A DNA stretch of 64,000 bases from Sphingopyxis panaciterrae (GTDB lineage Bacteria; Pseudomonadota; Alphaproteobacteria; Sphingomonadales; Sphingomonadaceae), in NCBI RefSeq assembly GCF_011762125.1, contig NZ_JAASQN010000003.1, forward strand, positions 414,470-478,469, in the 5' to 3' direction. The position numbers and the translations under genes are program-made. The notes beneath the pieces were generated by a model. The model made no database searches, was not told the DNA's origin, and saw nothing but the letters and a program-made list of their open reading frames with translations. This document shows positions 35,543 through 43,752 of this stretch, in pieces (within the stretch, counting starts at the first letter, position 1; every line of letters starts with the position of its first letter).

Positions 35543-37317
35543 GGCTGGAGGCTTTCGAGGACGGGGAGTTCAAGACGCGAAGGCCGCGCCGCGTCGTGGA
35601 AGACCGTGATTTGCGCAGTCTGCATGCGCGTTGCGGTCGCGATCGGCTCGCCGGTGTTCGGATTGGGGTCGATGAACGGGAAGAAGTCGGGGCGCAGCAG
35701 CAGTGCGAGCCGATGTCCGGCAGCAAGCTCGTGCGCCGACAGGGTCAGCTTCAGCCGCACCTCGACCGCCTCGCCGGGAATCATCGGTACCTCGCGATCG
35801 AAACCGTCGCGATACCGCAGCCGCAGGGCGTGATAGGCCAGCTCGACGACAGATCCGTCGGGCCGAATCTCGGCAAGATGCGCGACGATATCGGCATCGG
35901 GCGTGTCGACCGCGACGTGCAGTACGACGCCGGTCTCGCCGAGGATCGCCAGCGGTTTGGCAAGCGGTTCGGTGCGGAATAACAGCGTATCGATGTGGCG
36001 GACATGCTCGTCGAGGCTGCTGATCCGGCCAAGCGCATCGGTCAGCGGCGCGGCGAAAGGCATCGCCGGGTCGGCGCGCATCCGCTCGGGCGCGCCGGTG
36101 ATCGCGCCCGCGTCGGTCACGAGCGTGCCACCGCCATAGGCACCGTTCGCGGCGCTGTTGCTGGCAAGGAAGAAGGAGATGCCGCGCACCTCCTTCGGCG
36201 GAAAGGCGTCGAAGCTTTCGTAGCGATTGCGGCCGGTGATGAAGATTTTCGCCTTGCCGCCAAGGTCAGGGCCGTCGCCCTTGTTCTTGAGGTGCTTGTC
36301 ATAGAAGGCGAGGCGGATCGGGAAGGGATCGGCTGCGGCGGCGGCATCAAAATCATGCGGGCCATAGCTGTCGCCGCCGCCAGTATAGACCTGGCCATGG
36401 TCCCACGGGCCGAGCAGCAATTGGCGGTCGTCGCGGTCGGGGGCGTTGGCGGCAAGGCCATGCCACGCGCCCATGGCGCCGAGGCTGGGATCGAAATTGC
36501 CGGTGATGAACAGCGCCGGCAGGTCCATCGCGGCATAGTCCGCGGCGCCGAGCGTCCGCTCCTGCCACCAGTCGTCGAAGGTCGGATGTTCGAGCGCCTC
36601 GCGGTAATGGGCGAGCTTGTCGCCCTTCAACACATCGTCCGCCGCATCGATCGCCGGGCGCATCGTCAGGCGGCGGAACCAGTCGGGCTGTGACAGCACC
36701 GGCAGCGTTGCGACGAAGCCCCCGGTCAGTTCGGACAGCGACGCGATCGAGATCAGATTCAGCCAGTTGATCGTGTGGAGCCGCGTGAAAGCACCGCCGA
36801 AATAGGGAAGCTCGCGGAAATAATTCACCGCGGGCACCTGCGGGATGATGCATTTGAGATGCGGTGGCCGCTCCGCCGCAGCGAGGAGCTGGGTCAGCCC
36901 GACGTACGAACCGCCGTCCATGCCGACATTGCCGTCGCACCACGGCTGCGCGGCGAGCCATTCGATCGTGTCGTAACCGTCGCTGCGCTCATAGGGCGAG
37001 CTGAACAGAAAATCGCCTTCGGATTCGCCAGTGCCGCGGACGAGCTGGTTGACGACGATATAGCCATGGTCGAGATAGCGAAGCTGGCGCAGCCGCGCCC
37101 AGCCGAGCACCTCCTCGCGGTACGGCGTACGCCACAGGATCACCGGCGCGGGCGCGTCGCCCTGCGGCCGCCAGACATAGGTGTCGAGCCCGACGCCGTC
37201 GCGCATCGGCAGCATCAGCCGCAGGTCGGGATCGGGCATCAGCTCGATCGCGGGCGCCGCGCCGCCGCCGGTGCGGCTCAGCAGCCCCATCGAGTCGCGC
37301 ATCGTCTCTTCGCTCAT
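35539..37317 (-). CDS. CocE/NonD-family hydrolase (S15 X-Pro peptidase-like)
   Basis: 592 residues. The N-terminal alpha/beta hydrolase domain has LPMRDGVGLDTYVWRP and PVILWRTPY, the oxyanion-loop Tyr. The nucleophile is Ser137 in MDGGSYVGL; the Asp is probably in the FITGNFDPSL region and the His in GPWDHGQVY. The C-terminal jelly roll (about 350-590) includes the HRLALLLRPDFFPFIDPNPNTGE block seen in CocE/X-Pro dipeptidyl peptidases. Substrates of the family are esters or X-Pro peptides. It is the first gene of its operon and has an operator candidate 85-106 bp upstream. No signal peptide. Confidence 0.88.
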   Translation of the reverse strand: MSEETMRDSMGLLSRTGGGAAPAIELMPDPDLRLMLPMRDGVGLDTYVWRPQGDAPAPVILWRTPYREEVLGWARLRQLRYLDHGYIVVNQLVRGTGESEGDFLFSSPYERSDGYDTIEWLAAQPWCDGNVGMDGGSYVGLTQLLAAAERPPHLKCIIPQVPAVNYFRELPYFGGAFTRLHTINWLNLISIASLSELTGGFVATLPVLSQPDWFRRLTMRPAIDAADDVLKGDKLAHYREALEHPTFDDWWQERTLGAADYAAMDLPALFITGNFDPSLGAMGAWHGLAANAPDRDDRQLLLGPWDHGQVYTGGGDSYGPHDFDAAAAADPFPIRLAFYDKHLKNKGDGPDLGGKAKIFITGRNRYESFDAFPPKEVRGISFFLASNSAANGAYGGGTLVTDAGAITGAPERMRADPAMPFAAPLTDALGRISSLDEHVRHIDTLLFRTEPLAKPLAILGETGVVLHVAVDTPDADIVAHLAEIRPDGSVVELAYHALRLRYRDGFDREVPMIPGEAVEVRLKLTLSAHELAAGHRLALLLRPDFFPFIDPNPNTGEPIATATRMQTAQITVFHDAARPSRLELPVLESLQP

Positions 37318-37401
37318 TCCCAGTCCCTTCCGGCTCTTTTCGAGGCCGATTATCTGCCGCCGGGATTCGAGTCCTCAACGGAAAATCTGATAGCGATATA
37401 G

Positions 37402-37423
37402 AAACATACAATACTGTACTGTC
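37402..37423. promoter_or_regulatory. Candidate TetR operator, site 2
   Basis: On the plus strand AAACATACA (37402-37410), spacer ATAC, TGTACTGTC (37415-37423). It shares the ATACA-N4-TGTA core and one outer GTC with site 1; read on the minus strand, which is the direction of the CocE/S15 operon, it begins GACAGTACA and ends TGTATGTTT. It lies 85-106 bp before that operon's first ATG. Confidence 0.6.
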
Positions 37424-37506
37424 AAGCGTGGATTGTGGTCGATTGGGTGTATATGACGAAGATGACGGCATTGGGGTGGGCAGCTGCCATGAGCTCTACT
37501 CACCTA

Positions 37507-37599
37507 CGTCATCCCGGGCTTGACCCGGGATCCCGCTTTTTTTGAGGCACGAGCAGTTTTCGACTTCAAGCGGGACCCCGGATCAAGTCCGGGGTGACG
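37507..37599. repeat. Palindromic repeat before the M81 gene end
   Basis: CGTCATCCCGGGCTTGACCC on the left and CGGATCAAGTCCGGGGTGACG on the right are imperfect inverted arms. The loop (TTTTGAGGCACGAGCAGTTT, then CGACTTCA) is also conserved, in reverse, in the repeat at 58709. This shows the two are copies of one ~93-bp element, not chance hairpins. Confidence 0.88.
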
Positions 37600-37648
37600 A
37601 TAAGGGTAATGGCGGCAATCGGCCGATAACGGACTTTACGCGACCAGA

Positions 37649-39124
37649 TTATGCTGGCGCCGCATCCGCGTCGATTGGCCAGATCGGCCGCCGCAAGCGG
37701 CTGTAGCGGCCGGCGTCGAAATCGAGCGTCAGCGAGCCCGGGGTCTCGCAATAGAATATCCCGGTGGCGAGCGTGCTGAAGCGTTCGTAGAAATGCTGGG
37801 TCGACTTCACGACGACGATGCGCAGCGCACTCAAATCGACCCCGAGGCCGGTCAGGCAGACAGGGTCGTAGACCTGCTGACGGATGCTGTTGACGGCCAC
37901 CAATATGCCGCCGATGCGGAGCAGCGCCGCGCGGCCGATGCCGAACATCAGCCCGCCCGCGGGATCTTCCTGCTCGATCGCGTCGGCCAGCGCGACCACG
38001 GTCGCCTCGCCATCGACCGGCAGCCCTGCGAAGGGGCCGGTCTTGCCGCCAAGGCGCAGGTTGAGCCGGTTGCCGATGCCTGCCTGCCAGGCGAAGTCGA
38101 CCGCGATGGGATCCCAGATCATCGCGAGCGCGGCGTCCTTGATGCCGCGCTCGATCAGTCGCGTGAGGATGAAGGTCGAATCGGCGCCCGCGCCGCCGCC
38201 GGCATTATCGGCAACATCGGCGATGACGAACGGCCCGGCTTCGGGCGACGCCGCGATCGCGCCCAGAATATCGTCGACCGGCCGGCGCAGGCTGCGCGTC
38301 TCGTCGCGCGCCGCAAAGAATTGGCGGCCGATGTCGCGGGCGAGATCGGGCACGCCGCCCTGACCGGATTCGGCGACGACGATAACGGCGGCGCCGACAT
38401 CGGGATGATCGGCCCAGGCAAAGCCGTGCATCAGCGAAACCGAGTGAATGCCGTCCTGCCGTTCGGCGGCGAGCACCGCATCGTTGACCGCCATCATATG
38501 GGGCAGTGTCGTATAATAGAGACCGAGCATCGGCACGCGCTGGAGATGATTGCGGGTCCGGATCTCGCCGCGCGCGAAGCGTTCCCCGATGGCAAAGAGC
38601 TGCTCGCCGCGCTCGTCGAAGTCGGTGTGCGGGTAGAGCAGGCAGGCGACCAGCGCGTTCGACGCCTCGGCCATCCGCGTTGTCACATTGCCGTGCAGGT
38701 CGAGTTCGACCCCGATGAAGATGTCAGGGCCGGTGATTTCGCGGACCTTTTCGATAATGTCGCCTTCGCAGTCGTCATAACCCTGCGCCATCTGCGCGCC
38801 ATGCAGCATCAGAAAGACCATATCGACCGGCATCGCGGCCCGCAGATCGTCGAGAATCTCGTCGCGCAGGCTTTCATAATCTTCCTGGCGGCACGGGGCG
38901 GCGGGCTCGGCAAAGGCGTGGAGCGAGGCGTAAGCGCCATAGCCCCTCTCGCGCGCCAGCCGCAGGAAGGTGCGGTAGCCGAATTGCTCATACGCCGCCG
39001 GCTCCGGATCGGGTCCTGTATGTTCGGGCCGGTAATACATCGCGTTCACGAAGGAATCGCGGGTACAGGGGATGGCCGAGAAACTGTTGGTTTCCATCAT
39101 CATGCCAGCAACGAAAATATTCAT
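37649..39124 (-). CDS. M81-family metallopeptidase (MlrC-type)
   Basis: 491 residues from the ATG at 39124, which has GAGGA 4 nt upstream. The N-terminus MNIFVAGMMMETNSFS is typical of the MlrC/DUF1485 family. Probable zinc ligands lie in LMLHGAQMA, ELDLHGNVT (Asp-x-His) and YPHTDFDERG; DNAGGGAGADST is a conserved glycine loop. MlrC in microcystin-degrading sphingomonads cleaves linearised microcystin fragments, but most family members have unknown substrates and no mlrA, mlrB or mlrD is seen here. It is divergent from the M19 dipeptidase gene across a shared operator candidate. Confidence 0.9.
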   Translation of the reverse strand: MNIFVAGMMMETNSFSAIPCTRDSFVNAMYYRPEHTGPDPEPAAYEQFGYRTFLRLARERGYGAYASLHAFAEPAAPCRQEDYESLRDEILDDLRAAMPVDMVFLMLHGAQMAQGYDDCEGDIIEKVREITGPDIFIGVELDLHGNVTTRMAEASNALVACLLYPHTDFDERGEQLFAIGERFARGEIRTRNHLQRVPMLGLYYTTLPHMMAVNDAVLAAERQDGIHSVSLMHGFAWADHPDVGAAVIVVAESGQGGVPDLARDIGRQFFAARDETRSLRRPVDDILGAIAASPEAGPFVIADVADNAGGGAGADSTFILTRLIERGIKDAALAMIWDPIAVDFAWQAGIGNRLNLRLGGKTGPFAGLPVDGEATVVALADAIEQEDPAGGLMFGIGRAALLRIGGILVAVNSIRQQVYDPVCLTGLGVDLSALRIVVVKSTQHFYERFSTLATGIFYCETPGSLTLDFDAGRYSRLRRPIWPIDADAAPA

Positions 39125-39204
39125 GGGTTCCTCTTGCAATATGATGCCCGTTCGCCGGCTGCGCTCGCGATCGTCGCGGCGGCGGCATTTTTTTGTCGAC
39201 TCAT

Positions 39205-39226
39205 ATCCAAACACTTGTGTATCGTT
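39205..39226. promoter_or_regulatory. Candidate TetR operator, site 3
   Basis: ATCCAAACA (39205-39213), spacer CTTG, TGTATCGTT (39218-39226). Twelve of the 16 informative positions agree with site 1, including the whole TGTAT half. It lies between the divergent M81 and M19 genes, 81-102 bp and 46-67 bp from their starts. It overlaps a second dyad CCAAAC...GTTTGG. Confidence 0.55.
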
Positions 39227-39271
39227 TGGTCAATGGCCTTTGATGGAATCGGGTCATGACGGGAGGAAAGC

Positions 39272-40282
39272 GTGAATTCGATGACGCCGCGTGCATTGCT
39301 CGACGACAGCCTGGTCTGGGACAATCATGGCTGCATGCCGCTGCGCCCGCTTGACGAGAGCTTCCTGCCGCAGCTCGCCCGCTACAGGGCAGCCGGCGTC
39401 AACGCGGTAACGATCAACATCGGCTTCGGCCAGCAGGGGGTCGAGGAGCATCTGCGCATGGTCGCGCAGTTCCGACGCTGGCTGGCGCTGCATGGCGACG
39501 ATTATATGCTGGCGACTTCGGTCGACGATATCGAGCGAGCGCGCCGCGCGGGCAAGCTCGCGGTGCTGTTCGATATCGAGGGAATGAACGCAATCGCCGA
39601 CCAGCCCAGCCTGGTCCAGCTCTATTACGACCTCGGCGTCCGCTGGATGCTCATCGCCTATAACCAGAACAACCCGGTCGGTGGCGGGTGTCAGGACGAG
39701 GACCAGGGGCTCACCGAATTCGGCCGCGGCATCCTCGACGAGATGGCGCGCGTCGGCATGGTCGCCTGCTGCTCGCACACCGGCGAACGCACCGCGCTCG
39801 AGGTGATGGAATATAGTTCGCGCCCGGTGATCTTCTCGCATTCGAACGCCCGCGCGATCCACGATCATCCCCGCAACGTCCGCGACCATGTGCTGAAAGC
39901 CTGCGCCGCGACCGGCGGCGTCGTCGGGCTCAACGGGATCGGACTGTTCCTCGGCAAAGGCGGTATCGACCTCGTCGACGGACTGATCCGTCACCTCGAT
40001 CACATCGTCGGCGTGATCGGCATCGACCATGTCGGCCTGGGGCTCGATTATGTGTTCGACGCGGGTGAGCTGGAAGAATTTCTTGCTAACCCCGCGATTT
40101 TCCCGCCCGAGCTTGGTTATGGACCGACGCTCGAAATGGTGCCGCCCGAAGCGATGGAGGATATCGTCGGCGGGCTCGGCCGGCTCGGCTATGCCGACGA
40201 TAATATTCGGGCGATCCTTGGCGGTAACCTGATGCGGGTGGCGAAACAGGTCTGGCGCCCGGCTTTCGGTTTCTCGGGCTGA
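39272..40282 (+). CDS. M19-family dipeptidase (renal-dipeptidase-like)
   Basis: 336 residues from the GTG at 39272, with GGAGG 5 nt upstream. Family motifs: VLFDIEGMNAI (bridging Glu), MVACCSHTGERTA and VIFSHSNARAIHDHPRN (metal-site His), and GIDHVGLGLDYVF. M19 enzymes hydrolyse dipeptides, often with a D-residue at the C-terminal side. The usual N-terminal His-x-Asp metal motif reads His-Gly-Cys here (DNHGCM), so one ligand is changed from Asp to Cys. It precedes the D-serine-dehydratase-like gene by 8 nt, so freed D-amino acids could pass directly to that enzyme. Confidence 0.88.
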   Translation: MNSMTPRALLDDSLVWDNHGCMPLRPLDESFLPQLARYRAAGVNAVTINIGFGQQGVEEHLRMVAQFRRWLALHGDDYMLATSVDDIERARRAGKLAVLFDIEGMNAIADQPSLVQLYYDLGVRWMLIAYNQNNPVGGGCQDEDQGLTEFGRGILDEMARVGMVACCSHTGERTALEVMEYSSRPVIFSHSNARAIHDHPRNVRDHVLKACAATGGVVGLNGIGLFLGKGGIDLVDGLIRHLDHIVGVIGIDHVGLGLDYVFDAGELEEFLANPAIFPPELGYGPTLEMVPPEAMEDIVGGLGRLGYADDNIRAILGGNLMRVAKQVWRPAFGFSG

Positions 40283-40290
40283 GGCCAGCG

Positions 40291-41583
40291 ATGCTCGATC
40301 TCGCGGAGATTTGGGACAGCCCGGTCGACGATCGCACCAAAGCCATTCCCGGCGGGGCGGCGTTGCCGCTTCGCGATATCGGACGCCAGGGGTGGCGCCT
40401 GCTCGAAGGCGACATGCCCTTGCCTGCGGCCGTGCTGCGGCAATCGGCGATCGATCACAATGTCGACTGGATGCGGCGCTTTACCGGGCTGACCGGGATG
40501 CTGCTGTGTCCGCACGGCAAGACCAGCATGAGCCCGCAATTGTTCGACCGGCAACTGCGCGCCGGCGCATGGGGCATCACCGCTGCGACGGTGTCGCACC
40601 TCCATGTCTATCGCCGCTTCGGCATCCGGCGTATCCTGCTTGCCAACCAGCTCGTCGATCCGGCTGGCATCCGCTTCATCCTGTCCGAACTGGCGCGCGA
40701 TCCCGATTTCGATTTCTACTGCCTCGTTGATTCGGTCGCGTCGGTTGACATCCTGCGCGAGGCCGCGGCCAAGAGCGGTTGTCCGCGCCCGATCCAGCTG
40801 CTTGTCGAAGTCGGCCAGGCAGGCGGCCGCACCGGCGCGCGGAGCGTTGAACAGGCGGTGGAGATCGCCCGCGCCGTCCATGACGGGGGCCCGCATCTGG
40901 CGCTTCGCGGCGTCGAAGGATTCGAGGGTGTGCTCGAGGTCGCCGACCCGGCCGAAACCATCGTCCGCATCGAAAAAATGCTCGATGACATGAGCGAGGT
41001 TGCCGCCCGGTGCGATGCGCTGGGCCTGTTCGCTGCCGGGCCGGTCATCGTCTCTGCGGGCGGATCGCAGTTCTACGACCTGCCGTCGTCGTTGCGACGG
41101 CGGCTCGGCACCGAGCGCGAGGCGATCTTCGTCCTGCGCAGCGGCTGTTATGTCACGCATGATTCCAGCTGGTTCAGCGAATATGCGAAGGCGATCGCGC
41201 AGCGCATGCCCGAAGTCGGCGAGCTGGGCGAGGGACTGCGCCCGGCGATCGAGGTCTGGGCTTATGTCCAGTCGCTGCCCGAGCCGGGTCTGGCGATCGT
41301 CACGATGGGCAAGCGCGATGCCTCGTTCGACGTCCATATGCCGACACCGCTGAAATGGCACCGCGACGGGATGGCGGCACCGGCGCCGCTGGCGGGGCAC
41401 CAGGTGCTCCGGATGAACGACCAGCACGCCTATGTCACGCTGCCGGAGGGCAGTCCGCTGCGCGTCGGCGACCGGATCGCTTGCGGCATCGCGCATCCTT
41501 GCACGACCTTCGATCGCTGGCCGGTGATGTTGGTTGTCGACAACGATTATCGCGTCGTCGATGCGATACGGACGTTCTTCTAA
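40291..41583 (+). CDS. PLP-dependent D-serine dehydratase/D-threonine aldolase-like enzyme
   Basis: 430 residues. An alanine-racemase-type barrel comes first, with the PLP lysine in LCPHGKTSMSP (about residue 75). The C-terminal beta domain has IAHPCTTFDRW; the His-x-Cys pair there matches the metal site of the D-serine dehydratase family. Reactions known in this family are D-serine to pyruvate plus ammonia (through 2-aminoacrylate) and D-threonine to glycine plus acetaldehyde; sequence alone does not separate them. It is co-transcribed with the M19 dipeptidase. Confidence 0.88.
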   Translation: MLDLAEIWDSPVDDRTKAIPGGAALPLRDIGRQGWRLLEGDMPLPAAVLRQSAIDHNVDWMRRFTGLTGMLLCPHGKTSMSPQLFDRQLRAGAWGITAATVSHLHVYRRFGIRRILLANQLVDPAGIRFILSELARDPDFDFYCLVDSVASVDILREAAAKSGCPRPIQLLVEVGQAGGRTGARSVEQAVEIARAVHDGGPHLALRGVEGFEGVLEVADPAETIVRIEKMLDDMSEVAARCDALGLFAAGPVIVSAGGSQFYDLPSSLRRRLGTEREAIFVLRSGCYVTHDSSWFSEYAKAIAQRMPEVGELGEGLRPAIEVWAYVQSLPEPGLAIVTMGKRDASFDVHMPTPLKWHRDGMAAPAPLAGHQVLRMNDQHAYVTLPEGSPLRVGDRIACGIAHPCTTFDRWPVMLVVDNDYRVVDAIRTFF

Positions 41584-41589
41584 AGCCCC

Positions 41590-43173
41590 TTAATCGCCGC
41601 GCTGAAACACCATCGCCATCTCCTCGATGTCGAGGTCGCGTTCCAGTTCGTGCAGCACCTCATCTTCGATCAGGCCGGCCCGGTGGATCCGGATCAATTC
41701 TGCGCGGCCCGCCGCGATGGCCTTCAACAGGACGTCGAAATGGGGGCGCAGATTGTCCATCGCGGTACCGGCATCTTCTTCGTAGCGCTCCATGAACCGC
41801 ATGCGTTTGCGATGTTCTTCCAGCATCTGCGGATGGATCAGCGTGCCGTCGGGGGCGTAGGCCAGCTCTTCGATCACCGCCATCCGCGCGCGCGCCATCG
41901 CGCCCTCGGCCGCGGGCAGCGCCATCTTGGCCGGCGGATCGGTGTCGACCGGGCGCACCTTGCGAATGAGAGCGCCAAGGCTTGACCCCTGCGCGACGAC
42001 GGTGACGAAGATGACCGCGAAGGCCGCGATCAGCATCAGGTCGCGGCCGGGCATGTCGGCGGGCAGGGTCAGCGGCACCGCCAGGGTCACGACGCCGCGC
42101 ATCCCCGCCCAGCCGAGAACCGTCGCCTGCCGCCATCCCAGCGGCCGGGCGCGCGCGATCCCGGCTTTCCGCGCCAGTTCCAGGATCGCCTCCGACGCGA
42201 AAATCCACACGAAGCGTGCGACGGTCACGGTCACGACCACCGCAACCACAACATGGACCCACGCGGTCGGGACGGCCTCGATGCCGCCAACGCGCTCGAT
42301 CGCGCCGCGCAGCGAAAAGCCGATCAGGATGAAGACGAGCGCTTCGAGAACGAAGACCATGATCTGCCATGCCGAATTGGCACGCAGCCGGACGCTCGCG
42401 GGCAGGATTTCATGCTGATACCAGCCCATGGCCAGCCCGGCGGTGACGGTGGCGATGACGCCTGACACATGGACAGCTTCGCCGGCGAGATAGGCGGCCC
42501 AGCAGAGCAGGATCGTGATCAGCATGACCAGCATCTGGTCGCGGATATGGCGGGCGAGGAATATCCAGCCCGCCGCGACCGCCGCGCCGACGATGACGCC
42601 GCCGATCGCTACCACCGCGAAACTTTGTAGTGCTTCACCCGTGTGGAAGACCCCGCTCAGCGTCGCCGCGACGGCAAAGCGGAAGAGGATGAGCCCGGTT
42701 GCATCGTTGAGCAGGCTTTCACCTTCGAGCAACGCTTCGAGCCGGCGGGGCAGATGCACGCCCTTCAATACCGCGCGCGCCGACACGGCGTCTGGCGGCG
42801 AGACGATGGCGCCGAGCGCGAAGCAGGCGGCCCATGGCAGTTCGGGGATAATCCAGTGTACGACCATCCCGACGACGAGCGTGGTGAACACCACTGCGCC
42901 GACGGCGAGCGACAGGATCCCCGGCAAATGCCGCCGGAAGCGGCCGAGCGCGGTGTAATAGGCGCCGTCCATCAACAGGGGCGGCAGGAACAGGACAAGC
43001 GCGAGTTCGGGATCGAGCGAGATCGAGGGCAGTCCGGGTACGAAAGCCAGCGCGCCGCCGCCAACGAGCAGCGCGGTTGCGGGCGGCCAGTGCAGCTTGA
43101 GCGCCAGCCAGTGCAGCCCGACGACAAGCGCCAGCAGCCCGAGAACGAGTTCGAACGCTTCGACGCCGTGCAT
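41590..43173 (-). CDS. CPA1-family Na+/H+ antiporter
   Basis: 527 residues. Eleven to twelve membrane segments fill the first ~410. Key CPA1 motifs are present: SPPDAVSARAVL with the ion-binding Asp, and EGESLLNDATGLILF. A cytoplasmic helical tail of ~110 residues follows (MERYEEDAGTAMDNLRP and so on) that may be regulatory. It exchanges Na+ or K+ for H+ across the inner membrane for pH and salt balance. It converges on the PLP-enzyme gene with a 6-nt gap, and its promoter faces the TorF porin gene across 579 bases. Confidence 0.92.
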   Translation of the reverse strand: MHGVEAFELVLGLLALVVGLHWLALKLHWPPATALLVGGGALAFVPGLPSISLDPELALVLFLPPLLMDGAYYTALGRFRRHLPGILSLAVGAVVFTTLVVGMVVHWIIPELPWAACFALGAIVSPPDAVSARAVLKGVHLPRRLEALLEGESLLNDATGLILFRFAVAATLSGVFHTGEALQSFAVVAIGGVIVGAAVAAGWIFLARHIRDQMLVMLITILLCWAAYLAGEAVHVSGVIATVTAGLAMGWYQHEILPASVRLRANSAWQIMVFVLEALVFILIGFSLRGAIERVGGIEAVPTAWVHVVVAVVVTVTVARFVWIFASEAILELARKAGIARARPLGWRQATVLGWAGMRGVVTLAVPLTLPADMPGRDLMLIAAFAVIFVTVVAQGSSLGALIRKVRPVDTDPPAKMALPAAEGAMARARMAVIEELAYAPDGTLIHPQMLEEHRKRMRFMERYEEDAGTAMDNLRPHFDVLLKAIAAGRAELIRIHRAGLIEDEVLHELERDLDIEEMAMVFQRGD

Positions 43174-43752
43174 CGATCAGGTCCGATCCGTACGAAGTCC
43201 GAGCGACGATGACATATTTGGCCCCCCATCTTTTGCTGGATCAGGTGGCAGTCTGGCGCCCTTTACGGCTGCGATCAATATGTTCCGGTGGCGGGGGGGG
43301 GCGCGACATGATGGCTACCGTGACTTGGGGTTCGATTCGGAGCCAACGCAAGATTTTGAGCGGATGGGCGAGCGAACGTCTGCTCTCCACTCCAGGGCGG
43401 CCGTTTCGACAAGTTACGAATTTGTCCACGCGACTTAGGGCGGATCTTGCCGCTGCGGGGATCGGCCCGGAAAGTTCGACTTTGAAAATCAGATTGTTGG
43501 CGCGGAACGCCGGGTGACTATCCGCGCCGCCGCGCGGGGCAAGATTGTTTCGGGTGGCGCCGCGATCGCGCAACAGCCTGTTGCACAAAAGTCGCATGAA
43601 GATGGTTTTGCAAGTCGCGCCGCAATTTTTCATTTGTGCGCCGCAGCAATTTCACCGACACACGGGGCTCGCACGACCGGACTGGCCCGAACAGAGGCTG
43701 GCTGTCGGGCGGCAGGCAGGGACGATCCGTTTAACCAATCAGGGATCTGTCC
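43174..43752. other. Long divergent intergenic region
   Basis: 579 bases without a supported gene. It contains a run of nine G (about 43291), a 7-1-7 dyad GCAACAG-C-CTGTTGC at 43570-43584 and a stretch with lower GC content than the neighbours between 43585 and 43640 (repeated TTTTGCA/TTTTTCATTTG). The second half probably carries the TorF promoter and its control sites. Short open frames exist but lack ribosome sites and family similarity. Confidence 0.5.
43570..43584. promoter_or_regulatory. Dyad upstream of the TorF porin gene
   Basis: GCAACAG, one base, CTGTTGC: perfect 7-1-7 inverted repeat, 169 bp before the porin ATG. Operator candidate only; no regulator is assigned. Confidence 0.3.

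Larger units (their letters stand above)
37318..37648. other. Intergenic region with operator and repeat
   Basis: 331 bases. The half near the CocE/S15 start holds the dyad at 37402-37423; the half near the M81 gene stop is filled by a palindromic repeat (37507-37599). No gene is supported here. Confidence 0.7.

Noticed and set aside
37649..41583. Microcystin degradation (mlr) gene cluster
   Set aside because: Only an MlrC-type gene is present; no mlrA membrane protease, mlrB or mlrD-type transporter was found in the window.
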